Shown one piece after another: positions 37,001-47,545 of a stretch of DNA of 64,000 nt; positions within the stretch are counted from its first letter, which is position 1, and each line of letters opens with the position of its first letter. Origin of the DNA: Acanthopleura granulata. Its lineage: Eukaryota; Mollusca; Polyplacophora; Chitonida; Chitonidae. The DNA lies in the NCBI GenBank assembly GCA_016165875.1, contig JABBOT010000036.1, positions 2,807,819 through 2,871,818 of the forward strand. The letters are read 5' to 3'. Below the pieces are notes generated by a model that had not been told where the DNA came from, ran no database searches, and saw only the letters and a program-made list of their open reading frames with translations. Made by a program: the position numbers and the translations under genes.

Positions 37001-39081
37001 ACACATTGTTAGCTATTCCCCGTGCAGAGACAAGATGTCCTAGATTACAAGCTATTTCCCCTTTCAACGACAGCTGCCATAGATTGCAAGCTATTCACTG
37101 TCCAGAACAAGTTCCCACTAAGACAATTGCCACAGATTACAATCTATTCCCCGCATAGAGACAAACTCCCACAGATTACAAGCTATTCATCGCATAGAGA
37201 CAAGCTGTCACAGATTACAAGCTATTCCCCGCACAGAGACAAGCTGGCGGAGATTACAAGCTATTCCCCGTACAGACACAAAAATGTCACAAAATGCAAT
37301 CTATTCTCCGTAAAAACAGACAAACTATCACAAATCATAAGCTATTCCCCGTGCAAACAAGCAAACTATCACAAATTACAAGCTTTTGTCTATTCAAACA
37401 GAAATATACAAACAGTCTCCAAGCCCATGCGCATATAGTAGCTTGTGTAAATATTGTAACAAGGTCAGGCTATTGCATGACAAAAGCGTTTTGGTATAGC
37501 GTCTAGCATTGCTTTTAAGAAATAATTTGGGTTGAAAACCTGTTCCAAAATGTTACTTCTCGACTTAAGTCCTCGCCGTGAAACCGGAGCAAATCAAATA
37601 ACGAGCCGCGTCATTTTGCCTCTTTTCAACACAGCTACTACGTGGTCCTTCTACAGGACAAATCGACAAGACCGTTCTCCGTTCGCTAACCAAACGGCAG
37701 CTAGCAGACATCACCGGATAGTAAACTGTTTCTTTACAGTCACAAATCTGATTAAACCAGCTGCATTTATAGCAGAATGGAGAATGAACAAAGCTGTGGC
37801 TAAATGACCATGCAGTAATGTGCAGTAAAATTACCCCAAATTCCCCGTTTCAATTCATGTTATATAGTTTCGCTATAAATTATCGAGAGGGTGTTATTGA
37901 CACTAGTGTTGGTTTCTTTCTCTATAGTATCAGTGCTTTAGTCTGTAATGATCACACACCGTAAGTTGTACGAAAAATCAAAGAGGCCCAGCTGGACTGA
38001 TTTAAGTCTGTTGTGTAACACATGACCTCTGCATTTCACTACCAATAAATCCACATTTCATCATGGGACACAACAGACAATTAATTCGTCAATGTATGCG
38101 TCTATCAATTTATGTTACAACATACGTGACATAGGCGTTTACCCAGGCGACGCCAGTCATTTTACGTGACAAGATATGTGATGTATAGGTGTTTACCTAG
38201 ATGACGTCTATCATTTTACGTGACAAAATATGTGATGCCTCAAGGAACTCCTCAGGCCACATACTTCTACTTTCGTGTGGAATCCATGGGAACTTCTGAT
38301 AAGAAATGGACTTTTCTCGATGGATTGACAGTTCTTGTTTACAAGATCTAGAGTAGATATACGCATGTTAAAAACGCCCGTTGCTTTCATGGTTTTGCAA
38401 AACCTTTGATGATAAAGCGACACGCCAGGCATTGTAAGCTGTTCAACCAGGTTACATTCAGTGCTGTCAATGCGATGGCTAGATGGGGCACATATAACCT
38501 GCTCAGCCTTCAGAGCCTTGCACATCCTTACATAATACAGCAAAACGTAAAACAAATCAATCTCTGTAGCCAAATTACTGATTGCCGTTTGATGACTTGA
38601 CTAGTTCGATCTCTACAACCTTTGCGTAATGTTTTCTTCGCTCAATGCGTTTTTCTGACGAGGCTACATGTAAATTTTAATGTAACACGGACTTGATTAG
38701 ACAGTTCGTAGAATCCTTCGTTGGAAGGGAAAAATCGGTCAGATTTCTAGGGGCGTAAAACGTATGTCTTAAGAGCATATTTCTTGAAGATAACCCCATG
38801 CCATTAGTGTAACAGAAAACGCGACACATAGCCTACACTTACACATGTCGAGAAAATGTAAATTTCACCAAACTCTTTATCCTAGGATATAACCTATAGG
38901 CCTATAAGTCATAATCTTGCGTTTGTACAAGGTCCAGTAATTCTTACAATGGACATATTGCCAACATATAATTCAAGAGGGCATAACATGTGATCAAAAG
39001 TATAAAAAACAGTTTTCCCACAAGTCACTTACCGGAAGTGGTTATATTTGACATCAGGGATGAGGCATTGTCATCGCCCAT
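27246..39081 (-). CDS. Class A (rhodopsin-like) GPCR 2, paralogue of GPCR 1, 356 aa, three coding exons
   Basis: Predicted CDS = complement(join(27246..28001, 29922..30187, 39033..39081)). Exon phases close exactly: exon 1 ends in phase 1 (G|CC, Ala) and exon 2 ends in phase 0 (CAA|GGC). The N terminus carries NAS and NIT sequons. TM1 reads GIVGNMLSF, TM2 has LALFD, TM3 has the disulphide Cys (GSCKV), ERF replaces DRY, TM7 reads NFYIYVLSGK, and the tail is basic. It aligns with GPCR 1 from TM1 to the helix-8 region; both have MSSR(x)LR(x)KSYS in ICL1 and SSW..(x)MAVERFV in TM3. It differs by an additional intron after TM2, at the LFQ|GLS junction. It is convergent with GPCR 1, as expected of an inverted duplication. 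Likely an FMRFamide-receptor/GPR139-like peptide receptor; ligand unknown. Exons 2 and 3 are firm; the choice of exon 1 is inference. Confidence 0.82.
28190..28306 (+). mobile_element. Truncated SINE of the same family
   Basis: Has ggtttcctcccaccataatgctg, gaaatgttcttgagtgcggcgtaaaacatcaat and an A/T tail. The tRNA head is missing or unrecognisable. Confidence 0.75.
28796..29068 (+). mobile_element. tRNA-derived SINE, near full length
   Basis: The tRNA-like head has an A box (tggctcagatggttagtg, 28807) and a B box (gttcaattcc, 28875). A conserved body follows (gggttttcccgggctctgccctgtttcc), then a 3' end with cgtaaaacaccgatcaaataaat and an (aaat)n tail. Lies in intron 2 of GPCR 2. The body and tail recur at 9381, 28190, 45489, 61365 and 2580. 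Confidence 0.85.
29922..30187 (-). CDS. Exon 2 of GPCR 2 (TM1-TM2)
   Basis: The acceptor has a long pyrimidine tract (ttttgctttgccctgtcag) and the exon begins CC TGT ACC. It encodes 88 residues covering TM1 (GIVGN) and TM2 (LALFD) and ends at LFQ before donor GTATGC, a weaker donor than the others. Its entry phase (1) matches GPCR 1 exon 2. Confidence 0.85.
30777..30852 (-). CDS. Alternative candidate first exon for GPCR 2
   Basis: An ATG at 30852 opens 25 codons including an NRS sequon, then GCAG|gtaaac at 30777, in phase 1 and so compatible with exon 2 over a 589-bp intron. The peptide is basic (KKQLRILQRP), unusual for an extracellular N terminus, so the exon at 39 kb is preferred. Both could be used from alternative promoters. 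Confidence 0.25.
30945..31115. repeat. ~44-bp imperfect tandem repeat, four copies
   Basis: The unit resembles 'gagtaaaccggagttccagg' followed by 'agtccagttcatgagtgcgt'. Confidence 0.7.
31195..31929. other. Intronic stretch with a short hairpin
   Basis: gtgaagctgac (about 31290) pairs with gtcagcttca (about 31323) around a palindromic accaagcttggt. A plus-strand frame at 31599-31817 has no recognisable product; it could be LINE-derived. Confidence 0.3.
31930..32440 (+). mobile_element. LINE ORF2 C-terminal remnant (RNase H plus tail)
   Basis: Broken frames encode FGVSRNKQADALAKT (RNase H 'GN..AD.LAK' block, about 32029-32075), then VLAHFSMNSYLNRFNQHDS (32200-32262) and CKTYSNARKLLFADL (about 32325-32370), the order found at the C terminus of RNase H-bearing non-LTR elements. 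Several stops and shifts. It lies just upstream of the Penelope-like element, inside the long intron of GPCR 2. Confidence 0.6.
32540..34400 (+). mobile_element. Degenerate Penelope-like element with GIY-YIG endonuclease
   Basis: The reading runs through several frames. RT parts: LLDILLKPF...SYIRDDLDFL (32710-32800), a motif A region with FDVKKTY (about 32840), GTSIGTKF (motif B, 33032-33055), WYLDDCFILW (catalytic DD, about 33166), and DIYFKPTDDKQYL (about 33345). A linker with LRTPVTRSSDSHPITFIS and RQAKNLKQLLTKAKF follows. The GIY-YIG domain at 33820-34032 reads YVLVCTGCQKYYIGETGDTLRSRTR, followed by MEQRFIRKFKPKLNR (about 34068-34110). RT followed by a C-terminal GIY-YIG domain is diagnostic of endonuclease-bearing Penelope-like elements. 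Multiple stops make it non-autonomous. A CT microsatellite (32640-32657) interrupts the start. Confidence 0.85.
34456..34482. repeat. Short perfect hairpin downstream of the Penelope-like element
   Basis: cagttgcaat, three-base loop, attgcaactg; the stem extends imperfectly with tgtat/atac. Confidence 0.6.
35546..35860. repeat. 40-bp array carrying interstitial TTAGGG repeats
   Basis: The unit cattccgtagtg + tttagggttagggttagggtt + accctag repeats at exactly 40 bp about eight times with no differences seen. The last unit has five TTAGGG. It lies in the first intron of GPCR 2. Confidence 0.95.
36300..37410. repeat. 39-bp minisatellite 'gattacaagctattccccg'
   Basis: About 28 units of a 39-bp repeat (the second half resembles 'tacagagacaagctgccaca'). 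A block from 36717 recurs nearly unchanged at 37121, 404 bp away. The open frames (SYSPHRDKL... type) come from the 39-bp period. Confidence 0.9.
38125..38235. repeat. 54-bp tandem duplication
   Basis: tttacgtgacaagatatgtg at 38161 recurs at 38215. Confidence 0.85.
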
Positions 39082-39157
39082 CTCGTCTTGGCGACTGAGC
39101 TACAATGGCTGCGATCTCGCAGGCTGTTGCTAATTCACAAGACCCGCCATCTGCCAC
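39033..39157 (-). CDS. Probable first coding exon of GPCR 2 (coding part 39081-39033)
   Basis: On the minus strand an acceptor (tttttttgcag) precedes 39157 and a donor CCG|gtaagtg follows 39033. Inside, the ATG at 39081 opens 16 codons with sequons NAS and NIT and ends in phase 1. That is the phase needed by the exon at 30187 and the same design as GPCR 1 exon 1. The part 39157-39082 would be 5' UTR, so a further upstream non-coding exon is implied. Using it requires an intron of 8845 bp. A competing first exon lies at 30852-30777. Confidence 0.6.
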
Positions 39158-39589
39158 CTGCAAAAAAACTTACACAGTTATTAAACAGAGATCAAATGCG
39201 TTCACCAAAACCGCACTTCTGCTGAAGTGTTTGCTCAAGCCGCGAGCGATAATCCCCAGGCAGTATGACGGCCGATAACAGGCGAGATGAACATTAACTT
39301 GACAATACATTGCAATAGAAGGGCAAACAATTCAAAAGTTTTATAGATTTTCGTGTCATTGTTACTGTATCAGAGTTAAAAGGGGTTCTCTCAAACAGGA
39401 TATCAAAGGCACACTCCACAAACACAATCAAAACCGGATGTTGTTCAGAAACGGAAGTTAAACATTGCTTTAAACAGTCCACGTGATTATGGTTGTGCGA
39501 ATTCTAAACGCAAATCAAACATTCATTTGAGCGGTTATTGTTTTTCAGCCGGTTATTATAACTTATACTCCAGAACAGAGGATGTCCAA

Positions 39590-40075
39590 TAAATGAGGTA
39601 AAGATGTCACCCAGCAGTCGAAACTGGGCTTCGACAAGGCGAGCAGCTTAGACAGACTTTGATAACAGACACTCCAACAGGCGAGCAGTCCTGACAGCCT
39701 TTGGTGGCTTATCCTTGACCAGGCGAGTAGCCCACTCGACCAGGAAAACAGCCTACTAAATCTTTGATAGCTCACCCTCGACCAGGAACGCGACCCACAC
39801 AGCCTTTGATAGGTTACCCTTGACTAGGAGAGACGCCCACGCTGTTTTTGATAGTTCACCCTCGACGATGAGAGCGGCCACACAATCTTTTGATAGGTTA
39901 CCCTCGATCAGGAGGGCGGCCCACACAGTCTTTGATAGGTTACCCTCGACCCAGCGGGCATTCCTGACAGTCTTTGATAGTCTACACTTGACCAGGCGTG
40001 CAGCCCACTTAAGCTTTAATAGGTTACTTTCCACCAGGGAAGACAGCCTTTGTTAGCTTACTCTTGACCACGCTG
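39590..40075. repeat. 42-bp minisatellite 'tctttgataggttaccctcg'
   Basis: About eleven units; spacing measured at 42 bp (39927 to 39969). A minus-strand 92-codon frame with a 14-residue repeat is a by-product. Confidence 0.85.
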
Positions 40076-41105
40076 TTTATATTTACCTGCTTTTTCGACA
40101 GCAGATTTACGTCAGACAACAGCAGGGGCGGTGCCTTGTGCCATTTGCATCCGTACAATAAATATGCAGATAGTACAACATACAAACAAGAAGGTTGGAT
40201 TTAAAAATTTACGAGGGCACTACAGATACTGCACATTGCTGATGTTAAGTGTCTATAGTCGGTCATATATAGACACACCAGTAATGATCGTGAGAAGTGC
40301 AAGCATAAATCCTGCAGCGCACAATTACGCCGATGTGGAATTCAATCATATTCTGATGTCATTTGTGTTAGCCTTCATGCAGTCAAGTGCACTTGTACAT
40401 CAACGGGTGAAAAATTGTTGTTTTCCATGATAAGCAGATTTATAATGATTTGTTTTAAAAATTAAGCTCTGCAGACCTACAATCAGACAGACAAGCAGAC
40501 ACAAGGACAGTCAATCAGGAGGCGAAAATGCAGACGAATGAACAAAAAGAATAACGCACAAATGAGAACTAACGTCAACTAGAATATCTTGAAGAAATTT
40601 TTAATTAAAAAGAGAAAACAATGCCTAAAGATGACTTGCTGTGTGTCGAAGACGATCCAATTGTATACCCCTCAGCTGTAGATTCGATACCGGACATAAA
40701 CAGCTGATTTGTAGCCCGGGCCTGAATGGTTTCGCCTGTGGTCTAAGTATCTATTACAGAGGTAACGATGCACGTAAATACAATGTATGGGACATCATGC
40801 TCCTCTTTGTGCTGGAGCGCTAACCAGCAGAAGTGCTCGCCCGATTGCTGTATGGAAGTGTTTGTAAATAGAAAGGCACGTGATTTATTTTGATTGTCAT
40901 ATAAACTACATTTTAAGAGGTCTCGACAGAAAAAAAATTCTGAGACTACTTCCTTATTTATCTATTACTAAACATTCGGAGTACCTAGTTAGGCAGCCGG
41001 CATAACTCATAGGGATACTGCAAAATATATTGTTACTTACACAAGTGGTTAATAAAAAAAACACCAAAAACATGTTGTCTAACGAATTCACCTGATAGGC
41101 GTCTA
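40076..41105. other. Gene-free stretch
   Basis: Nothing supportable seen. Confidence 0.3.
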
Positions 41106-41610
41106 TCCTTTGACAAATAAGGCTACATATTCCTGTTCCTTCCCCTGTAACATGGTGACAAAATAACTGTCAGGTTCCTGTTCCCTCGGCTGTAACATAG
41201 CGTCAACAGAGTTGCCAGGTTCCTGCTTCATCGGGTTTGACATCACCACAACAGAATTGTCAGGTTCTTATTCCCTCGGTTGTGACATAGCGTCAACAGA
41301 GTTGCCAGGTTCCTGTTTCATCGGATTTGACATCGACACGAATTGTCAGGTTCCCGTTTCCTTGTGCGCCATGGCATCAACAGTTGCTAGGCGCCTGTGG
41401 ACTAGGCTGTAACTTAACATCTACAAACATGTCAGGTTCCTGTTGTTTGGTCTGTGGGATTACGTCAAATTTCTGTTGCATCAGCTTTGACATTACGTCA
41501 ACGAATGTTTAAGATTTCTGTAACCTAGGTTGTACCAATACGCCCACAGACTTAACAGGATCTTGTTGTGTCGGTTGTGACTCTACGTCAATAGCTCGTA
41601 AAATCTAGAT
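41106..41610. repeat. 45-bp minisatellite 'caggttcctgtttcatcgg'
   Basis: Copies at 41216, 41261 and 41306 are exactly 45 bp apart; degenerate copies extend on both sides. Confidence 0.85.
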
Positions 41611-44600
41611 CACCAAGAATATATGCAGGTGGCAACCTGATAACGGAGATGCCGCCGAGGCAACTGAAGCCCAAGATTTAGTGGGAGCGGTGTATGGGAC
41701 CACATTCTTTTCTCAACAACAAACTCTCTTGAACGACATACTTTACTGAACCACATAATTCTCTTTCCAACAACGAAGTAAGTTATGTCTAACATTCAAC
41801 TATGCGTCTCCCGAGCAGATGGCTTTGTCATACCGTAGGGTGTGTGGAGGGAAGGGGTGGGGGAGGTAGGGTGTTTGGTAAGAGAGACATGTTCTTGCGT
41901 ACAATAAACGAAAAACATGACTGAACGGCACACAGTTACGGCTAACTGGATCTTAAAGAAATGTGTGATGTAATGCCCACTTGAACAACAAGCGCAGAAT
42001 TTGAAAAGGGCACTGCCAACTAGAGTCTGGAATCCTGCCAAGCACACTACAACGATTACTGAAGGAAAACAAGTGGCCTTATTTAGCAAGTAAAGCGTAC
42101 AGCGTCTCTACACAGCGTGTGCTCAATCTTGATCTTCGCTGCGATAAATTGTATTGTGGTGAAGTCGGAGTTGTTCCCCGAAAGCTGCAATGAACAGCAC
42201 GTCAGTAGCATCCAACAAACGTAAAACGTAGAACATGTACAGCCTCTAAGTTTACAAGAGCCAGTTGAGAGCTAACAATGGACATGGCCATGACACAGCT
42301 ATGTTGATTAGTTTCAATGAAATAATTCGACAAATACAAATGAATAATATTGCTTTTGTGAGTGTTTAGCGGACAGAACAACATGCCAGTGTCAATGACA
42401 GAGACATGAGACGAGGGCTGTTTTAAATAACCACTCATCTAGAGCCGACTTTCAATATTTCCAGCCTTGGTCCATGTCTCTGCTCTTCTCTTATCATGGG
42501 GTTTAATACAGCCTAAATAAGAAGACGAAATACAGCGTTTGCGACTGGTGATGATTATACATGGGATTTAAAGGCCGCTTGACTGATTCTCTAACATTGC
42601 AGAATGGAAGCTAAAGCTAACAGTTGATGTGCTTGGTTCTGTGTACATTTCCGCCTTCCTTATAAACACATGTTGTACTAATCACGAGATATAGCGCCAC
42701 CCATCACCTTAATACTGCTGTGTGGCGTCATCAGGTGACTCTACATTTCGCTACCAGCCTGTTTTTCTGATTCATCTCAAATGGTCCTCCAGAACTGTCA
42801 TTCAAGACGGTAAGATTGTTGCCACCGTGTGCTATCATTCAAAGGAAAAACAATCTTCCGCTGATCCTGTATTTTTCCAGGAAATATAAAATGTCATACA
42901 AACTAGGTATCTTAAAGCATCTCACACCGGAATACGTCTCCAGGTAGCCTTGATGTGGCCCGCCTTCGTCTTCGCTGTCATGGACGATGTTATTATGACA
43001 GCCCCTCCAAGATCCGCAAAATGTCCCGAAATGGCATGTCTGCACATGTTTATGTTCATTTGTGTAGCTGGTGAAATTATCTTGTAGACATCACTGTCTT
43101 CTCGAATATCTAAGCTGTAATTCGAGTGTGAAATCTGGCCAAACGGTTTGCTCTAGTCACTGGGATATTCGCTAGGCCGGGAGAGAGGTACCGGCTGTGT
43201 GGAGAGGATTAGCCTGGGTTACTAACTGAGACTGAAGGGTTGACTTTGTGCACTGTTCTAAAATTTCCGCAAAAAGGCCTGGCAACAAGCTGCCAGTAGA
43301 TTTCCATGTAAAATAACGGTCATAGTGACCTTATATATCATCGTGTGATATCAATATCAATATCAATATCAGTATATGCACCCCACACAAACCATCTCTT
43401 TCTTCCATGACGTATATTTTAACATTAAAGTTAGTGTATGGGTAAAAACCTGGTAGAAACACCGAGGTTAGTGGGATAAAAACGTGGACTTTTCTGACTC
43501 TCTCCAGAGGAATAGGCACGTCTGGTGGAATTTGTTACCACTAAATACAGATTTTGGAAGATATACAAACATGGTAAAATGCATTATCCTTCATGCCGTA
43601 ACATTAAAAGAATAAGGAAAATACTGTTAAGGATACCTCTAAAGCGAACTAAACTCGCAAATTACATGCATTTAGCTGAGTACGGTGTAACTATTTCCTG
43701 AAGTATTTCGATTCTTTTTCCATAATTCTTGTGAGCATTAAAAGGCCAGTAATGGTGATTTAGACTGCCATTATGTACACAATACTAGGGAATTGTCTCG
43801 TACATAGTAAGAGTAAGACGACATACCGCAGGAGGTTACTTCAGCGATTGTGTTTGACAAGACGCCGTTTTTTTACCCGTTCTTCAACATGCTTTGTTTA
43901 TCGCTGTTTACTTTATTTTTCGTGTGTATGATTTGAACTTCTGTGAGATCAAACGTAGTTCTCATTGGATATGGTTATACCCGCGTGTCTATGACGACGG
44001 GTGAAGAATTGCCCGCGGTTTGCTCTGATCGCTAACAGTTTGCTTGAGGCGTCAGGAAATCAAGACATCTGATTAATTGTCTTAGGCGCCAGAAGGTTAA
44101 GACATCTGATTAATTGTCACTGGAAACCCAACCTTGTATAACATTAATGCATGAGAACTACTCAGACGCCCGTCTACGTGGGGATGGGTCGGAAAGAGCA
44201 GAATATTCCATGAAATTTGAAACTTAACTGTAAAACATCTACGGTTGTCAGACTTCATCGATTTTGCGGTAAGACTCATCGTCCGTATCTTTGCCCGCAG
44301 ATCTGCTACACAATTAGACAGAATCTTCCAGCCCGTGAGTTTATTGGGTGGATTTCGCAATTTCTTCAGAACAACACCTTGTCGCCTGCGGCTGTTACTG
44401 GACTGAAGTCAGTGTAAAAAATAATAAAACACACTGGGGTCCTATTTACACAGCGTTATCGGTGGACAGTGGAGAGCTACCGATCAATAGCGAATCGCGG
44501 AGAGTGACGCGCGTGATTGGCTTAGCAACGGCTGCACGAGGAAACTACGCAGCTGTCAAGTTGGGAATGGACTGTGTTTATACTGCTGTTCTAACCTGAA

Positions 44601-45488
44601 GTATATTGTCCCGAGATTTAGACCACAGACTCGTATTTGGGGCGAAATCCTATTTCAGTTGAGTTTGAAGCTGTCGCGAAATTCGAGAGGGAAAGTGAGC
44701 GAAAGGTTTTTAGACCATATCATTGCAAAACTGTGGCTGTCACGTGTCTCTGACGTGTGCTGCACGTCGACTTTCACACAGCTGTAATTTCACAAAACTT
44801 TCGGATATAAATAGGAGTTTGGTTGACATGTTAATAGAGAGGCATTCTAAGCCGGCGGGAAAGCCATTGAGACATGCGCAAGGGAGAGAAAATTAAAGAG
44901 ATTTTTTATCTGCAGTGCGGTGTTGCAAGGCAGTCAAACCATCTGAGATGCAATTGCATTACAGTAAAGTATTTAGATGAACATATACCGGGGAGGAGAA
45001 GTAATTATACGTAGACACTGACTAAATGTAAACAATCGACTTTTGTATACAGCCACTACTATATGAAGACACTGCCTGTAAGTAGGTAATCTCTGTATGT
45101 AGACAACAGTCACATATGTACACATATGTACGCATTGTCGTCACATGTACAACCATCTGCTACGTCTCTGGACTTCCATTCAGTCCAACACCTGATCAAT
45201 GGAATGAAAAAGGCAACGACTGCCACGCCAGTTAATCGTTACCTTCAACATCACAAGACAAGCGAAAAATACACGGCTCTGTACGTCAAGCACAGGTATG
45301 CGACTCTGAAACAAGAACAGTGCGTGGTTGTAAGGGCTAAGAACGTGACTGTAGGCAACAGTTACGTGACTCTTCACCACATTCGTCAACTTGACTTTAC
45401 TTGATAAACACGCAACTCGTGATTATAGTAATACACGATTCATACATGTACTTTATTTACTGGGTAACATTATTTATATATCTATTTA

Positions 45489-45630
45489 TTTGATTCATGT
45501 TTTATAGCACACTCAAGGATATTTCACTTATAAGACGGCGGCCAGCAACATGGTGGGAGGAAACCTGGCAGAGCCCGGAAGAAACCCACGACAATCCACA
45601 GGTTGCTGGCCGACCTTCCCACGTATTTCC
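45489..45630 (-). mobile_element. SINE of the same family, reverse orientation, partial
   Basis: Contains cactcaaggatatttcacttataagacggcggccagcaacatggtgggaggaaa in shorter matching blocks, then cagagcccgg and the caggttgctggc segment. The tRNA head is lost. An adjoining A/T-rich tail to 45690 may belong to another insertion. Confidence 0.7.
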
Positions 45631-45840
45631 TTGATAAAGACTTGACGTGTGATGCTAAACGTCAAATACATAAATTTATAAAATAAATACATATCTCGTG
45701 GCTCTACAGGATACAAGCATTATTCTACACAGCAAGTACGTGTACGTCGAAGTTATCCCCAGAATAAACATTATAAGCCGGCAGAGACTCCCTGGCCTCT
45801 CTTATTCTCGTGGATAAGACACCTGAATACCATCGTTCAC

Positions 45841-45925
45841 ACTTATGGCAGTCGCGCTGGGGCTGGAATGTGTTCTACTACTTATGGCAGTCGCGCTGGG
45901 GCTGGAATGTGTTCTACTACTTATG
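45841..45925. repeat. 39-bp perfect tandem duplication
   Basis: acttatggcagtcgcgctgg + ggctggaatgtgttctact occurs twice without differences, followed by the start of a third copy. Confidence 0.95.
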
Positions 45926-47015
45926 AGAGGCGCTGTTGGAGTAAGTGATTAAAATTTGGATGGGAAGCAGGAAAAGCTTTCGGGATGGCATCGAGGAGCT
46001 TACAGACCAGTGGGTGCCAAGAGTTTCTGTGAGTGTTTTGCTCGTTAATCAGCCGTAAGTGTCAGACCAGTGAATTAGATATAACAATTTTAACTGGACG
46101 TAAACCACGGGCTTGGAATCAGAAGACTTGATATAAATCATCAAGAAGAGCATTTCATCAGGGAGGGGCTTACACGGCTGTCACTATGGTAACGAACGTC
46201 TGCCTTTAGAATGGGTGGGTGGGGGATTGAGTGGTATATCAGAACAAGGTGGTCGGCCTAAGGTCGTCTTACTGGCTAAATCAGGAGCATGGAATACTTT
46301 CAAAAAAAGCATAAAAATGGTTGACAACGTTAAATTTCTTTGCGAAGAAGGGGCACTTTTCAGACAACGATCTTGTTTCATGTTCTCTTATATTCGCCTG
46401 GGAAGTACTCTGTAATTTTCCTAAATGGCTCAAAGCATCGTTATCCAAAGTGGCATCAATCTTATACCATTTAATCGATTGTTTCCATGTACGAGTTCCA
46501 TGGGGATATCTTCTGACTCGTACCTTATCGGATAACATTGGCCAGCATTAATCATAAGTGATGCTATTTGCCGGGACAGCGTTCTCTGACAGTGTTTCAT
46601 TAGGTGTCTCGTTTAGGAGAAAATATTCCCCAGTGAGTGATACATTATATTACCACGTTAAGAGGTTGTCGGTTTGCCTCGAATGAGGTGTTGAGCTAAA
46701 CAGGATATTTAGCATCCTCGGCTACAGCTTTATCGAGATGTCCTCGTTGTTATTCACTTTAACCCAACATATGAAGATCTAGGCTGTATGTTATATGTCA
46801 CTGTCATCTGTTTAAATTATTTATATAGATTATAACGAATCGCAAAAGTCACGCGCAACAAGTCGTAAAGCATGCAAGGTATTCATTTCGAGTTTTGGGA
46901 TTGGAAAATACATTAACAAACAGCGGTTGGCTCTGCTTTCATCTTCACAGATTACGTACATCTCTCCACCAACATTTGTGCAAAACAGAAGGTTGGTCTG
47001 GGAAAATAATGTAAA

Positions 47016-47545
47016 CTTGCACGTAGGTCCGTAAGAGTATAGCTATTGCGTTTAGGAAGAGTCGTATAAAAAGGGCGGTAGATCCTTGAGATTATAACTC
47101 TCTTTAATTTCAGAGTCGTATAAAACAAGCGGTACATCCCCATTGGTTCGGTTATAGTTCTTTGGGAGAGTCGTGTAAAATAGGCAGTAGATCCGTGAGA
47201 CTCCGGCTACTGTGATCAGGGGCAGATGTATAAAACAGGCGATAGATTCAGAAGAGTTCGGTCACTGTTTTTAGGGGGTGTCGTATAAAACAGGCTGCAG
47301 GTCCGTAATTCAGCTATTGTCATTTGGAGGTCGTATAAAATAGGCGATAGATCCGTGATTCAGTTTTGTCATTTGGGGAAATCGTATAAAACAGGCGATA
47401 GATGCGTAATTCAGCTATGGTCACTTGGGGGAGTCGTATAAAAGAGGCGAGATATCCGTAACAGTTCAGCTATTGTGGTTAGGGAGAGTCGTATAAAACA
47501 GGCGGTAGATCCGTCAGATTTCGGTTATTCTGGTCACAGGCAGCC
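47016..47545. repeat. ~50-58-bp minisatellite 'gagtcgtataaaacaggcg'
   Basis: About nine copies with variable spacer. The frame starting at 47475 begins inside its last copy. Confidence 0.8.

Larger units (their letters stand above)
41611..47015. other. Gene-free stretch with small repeats
   Basis: Contains (atatca)n at about 43347-43375, a 37-bp duplication at 44062-44120, the SINE at 45489-45630 and a perfect 39-bp duplication at 45841-45918. Otherwise nothing supportable. Confidence 0.35.

Noticed and set aside
36723..37438. Frames encoding a 13-residue repeat (SYSPHRDKLxQIT)
   Set aside because: The 39-bp period is a multiple of three, so any stop-free unit gives long frames; units elsewhere in the array contain stops and there is no gene context.
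39756..40056. 14-residue repeat frame on the minus strand (EGNLSKTVWAALLI type)
   Set aside because: By-product of the 42-bp minisatellite; the array drifts in length and frame.
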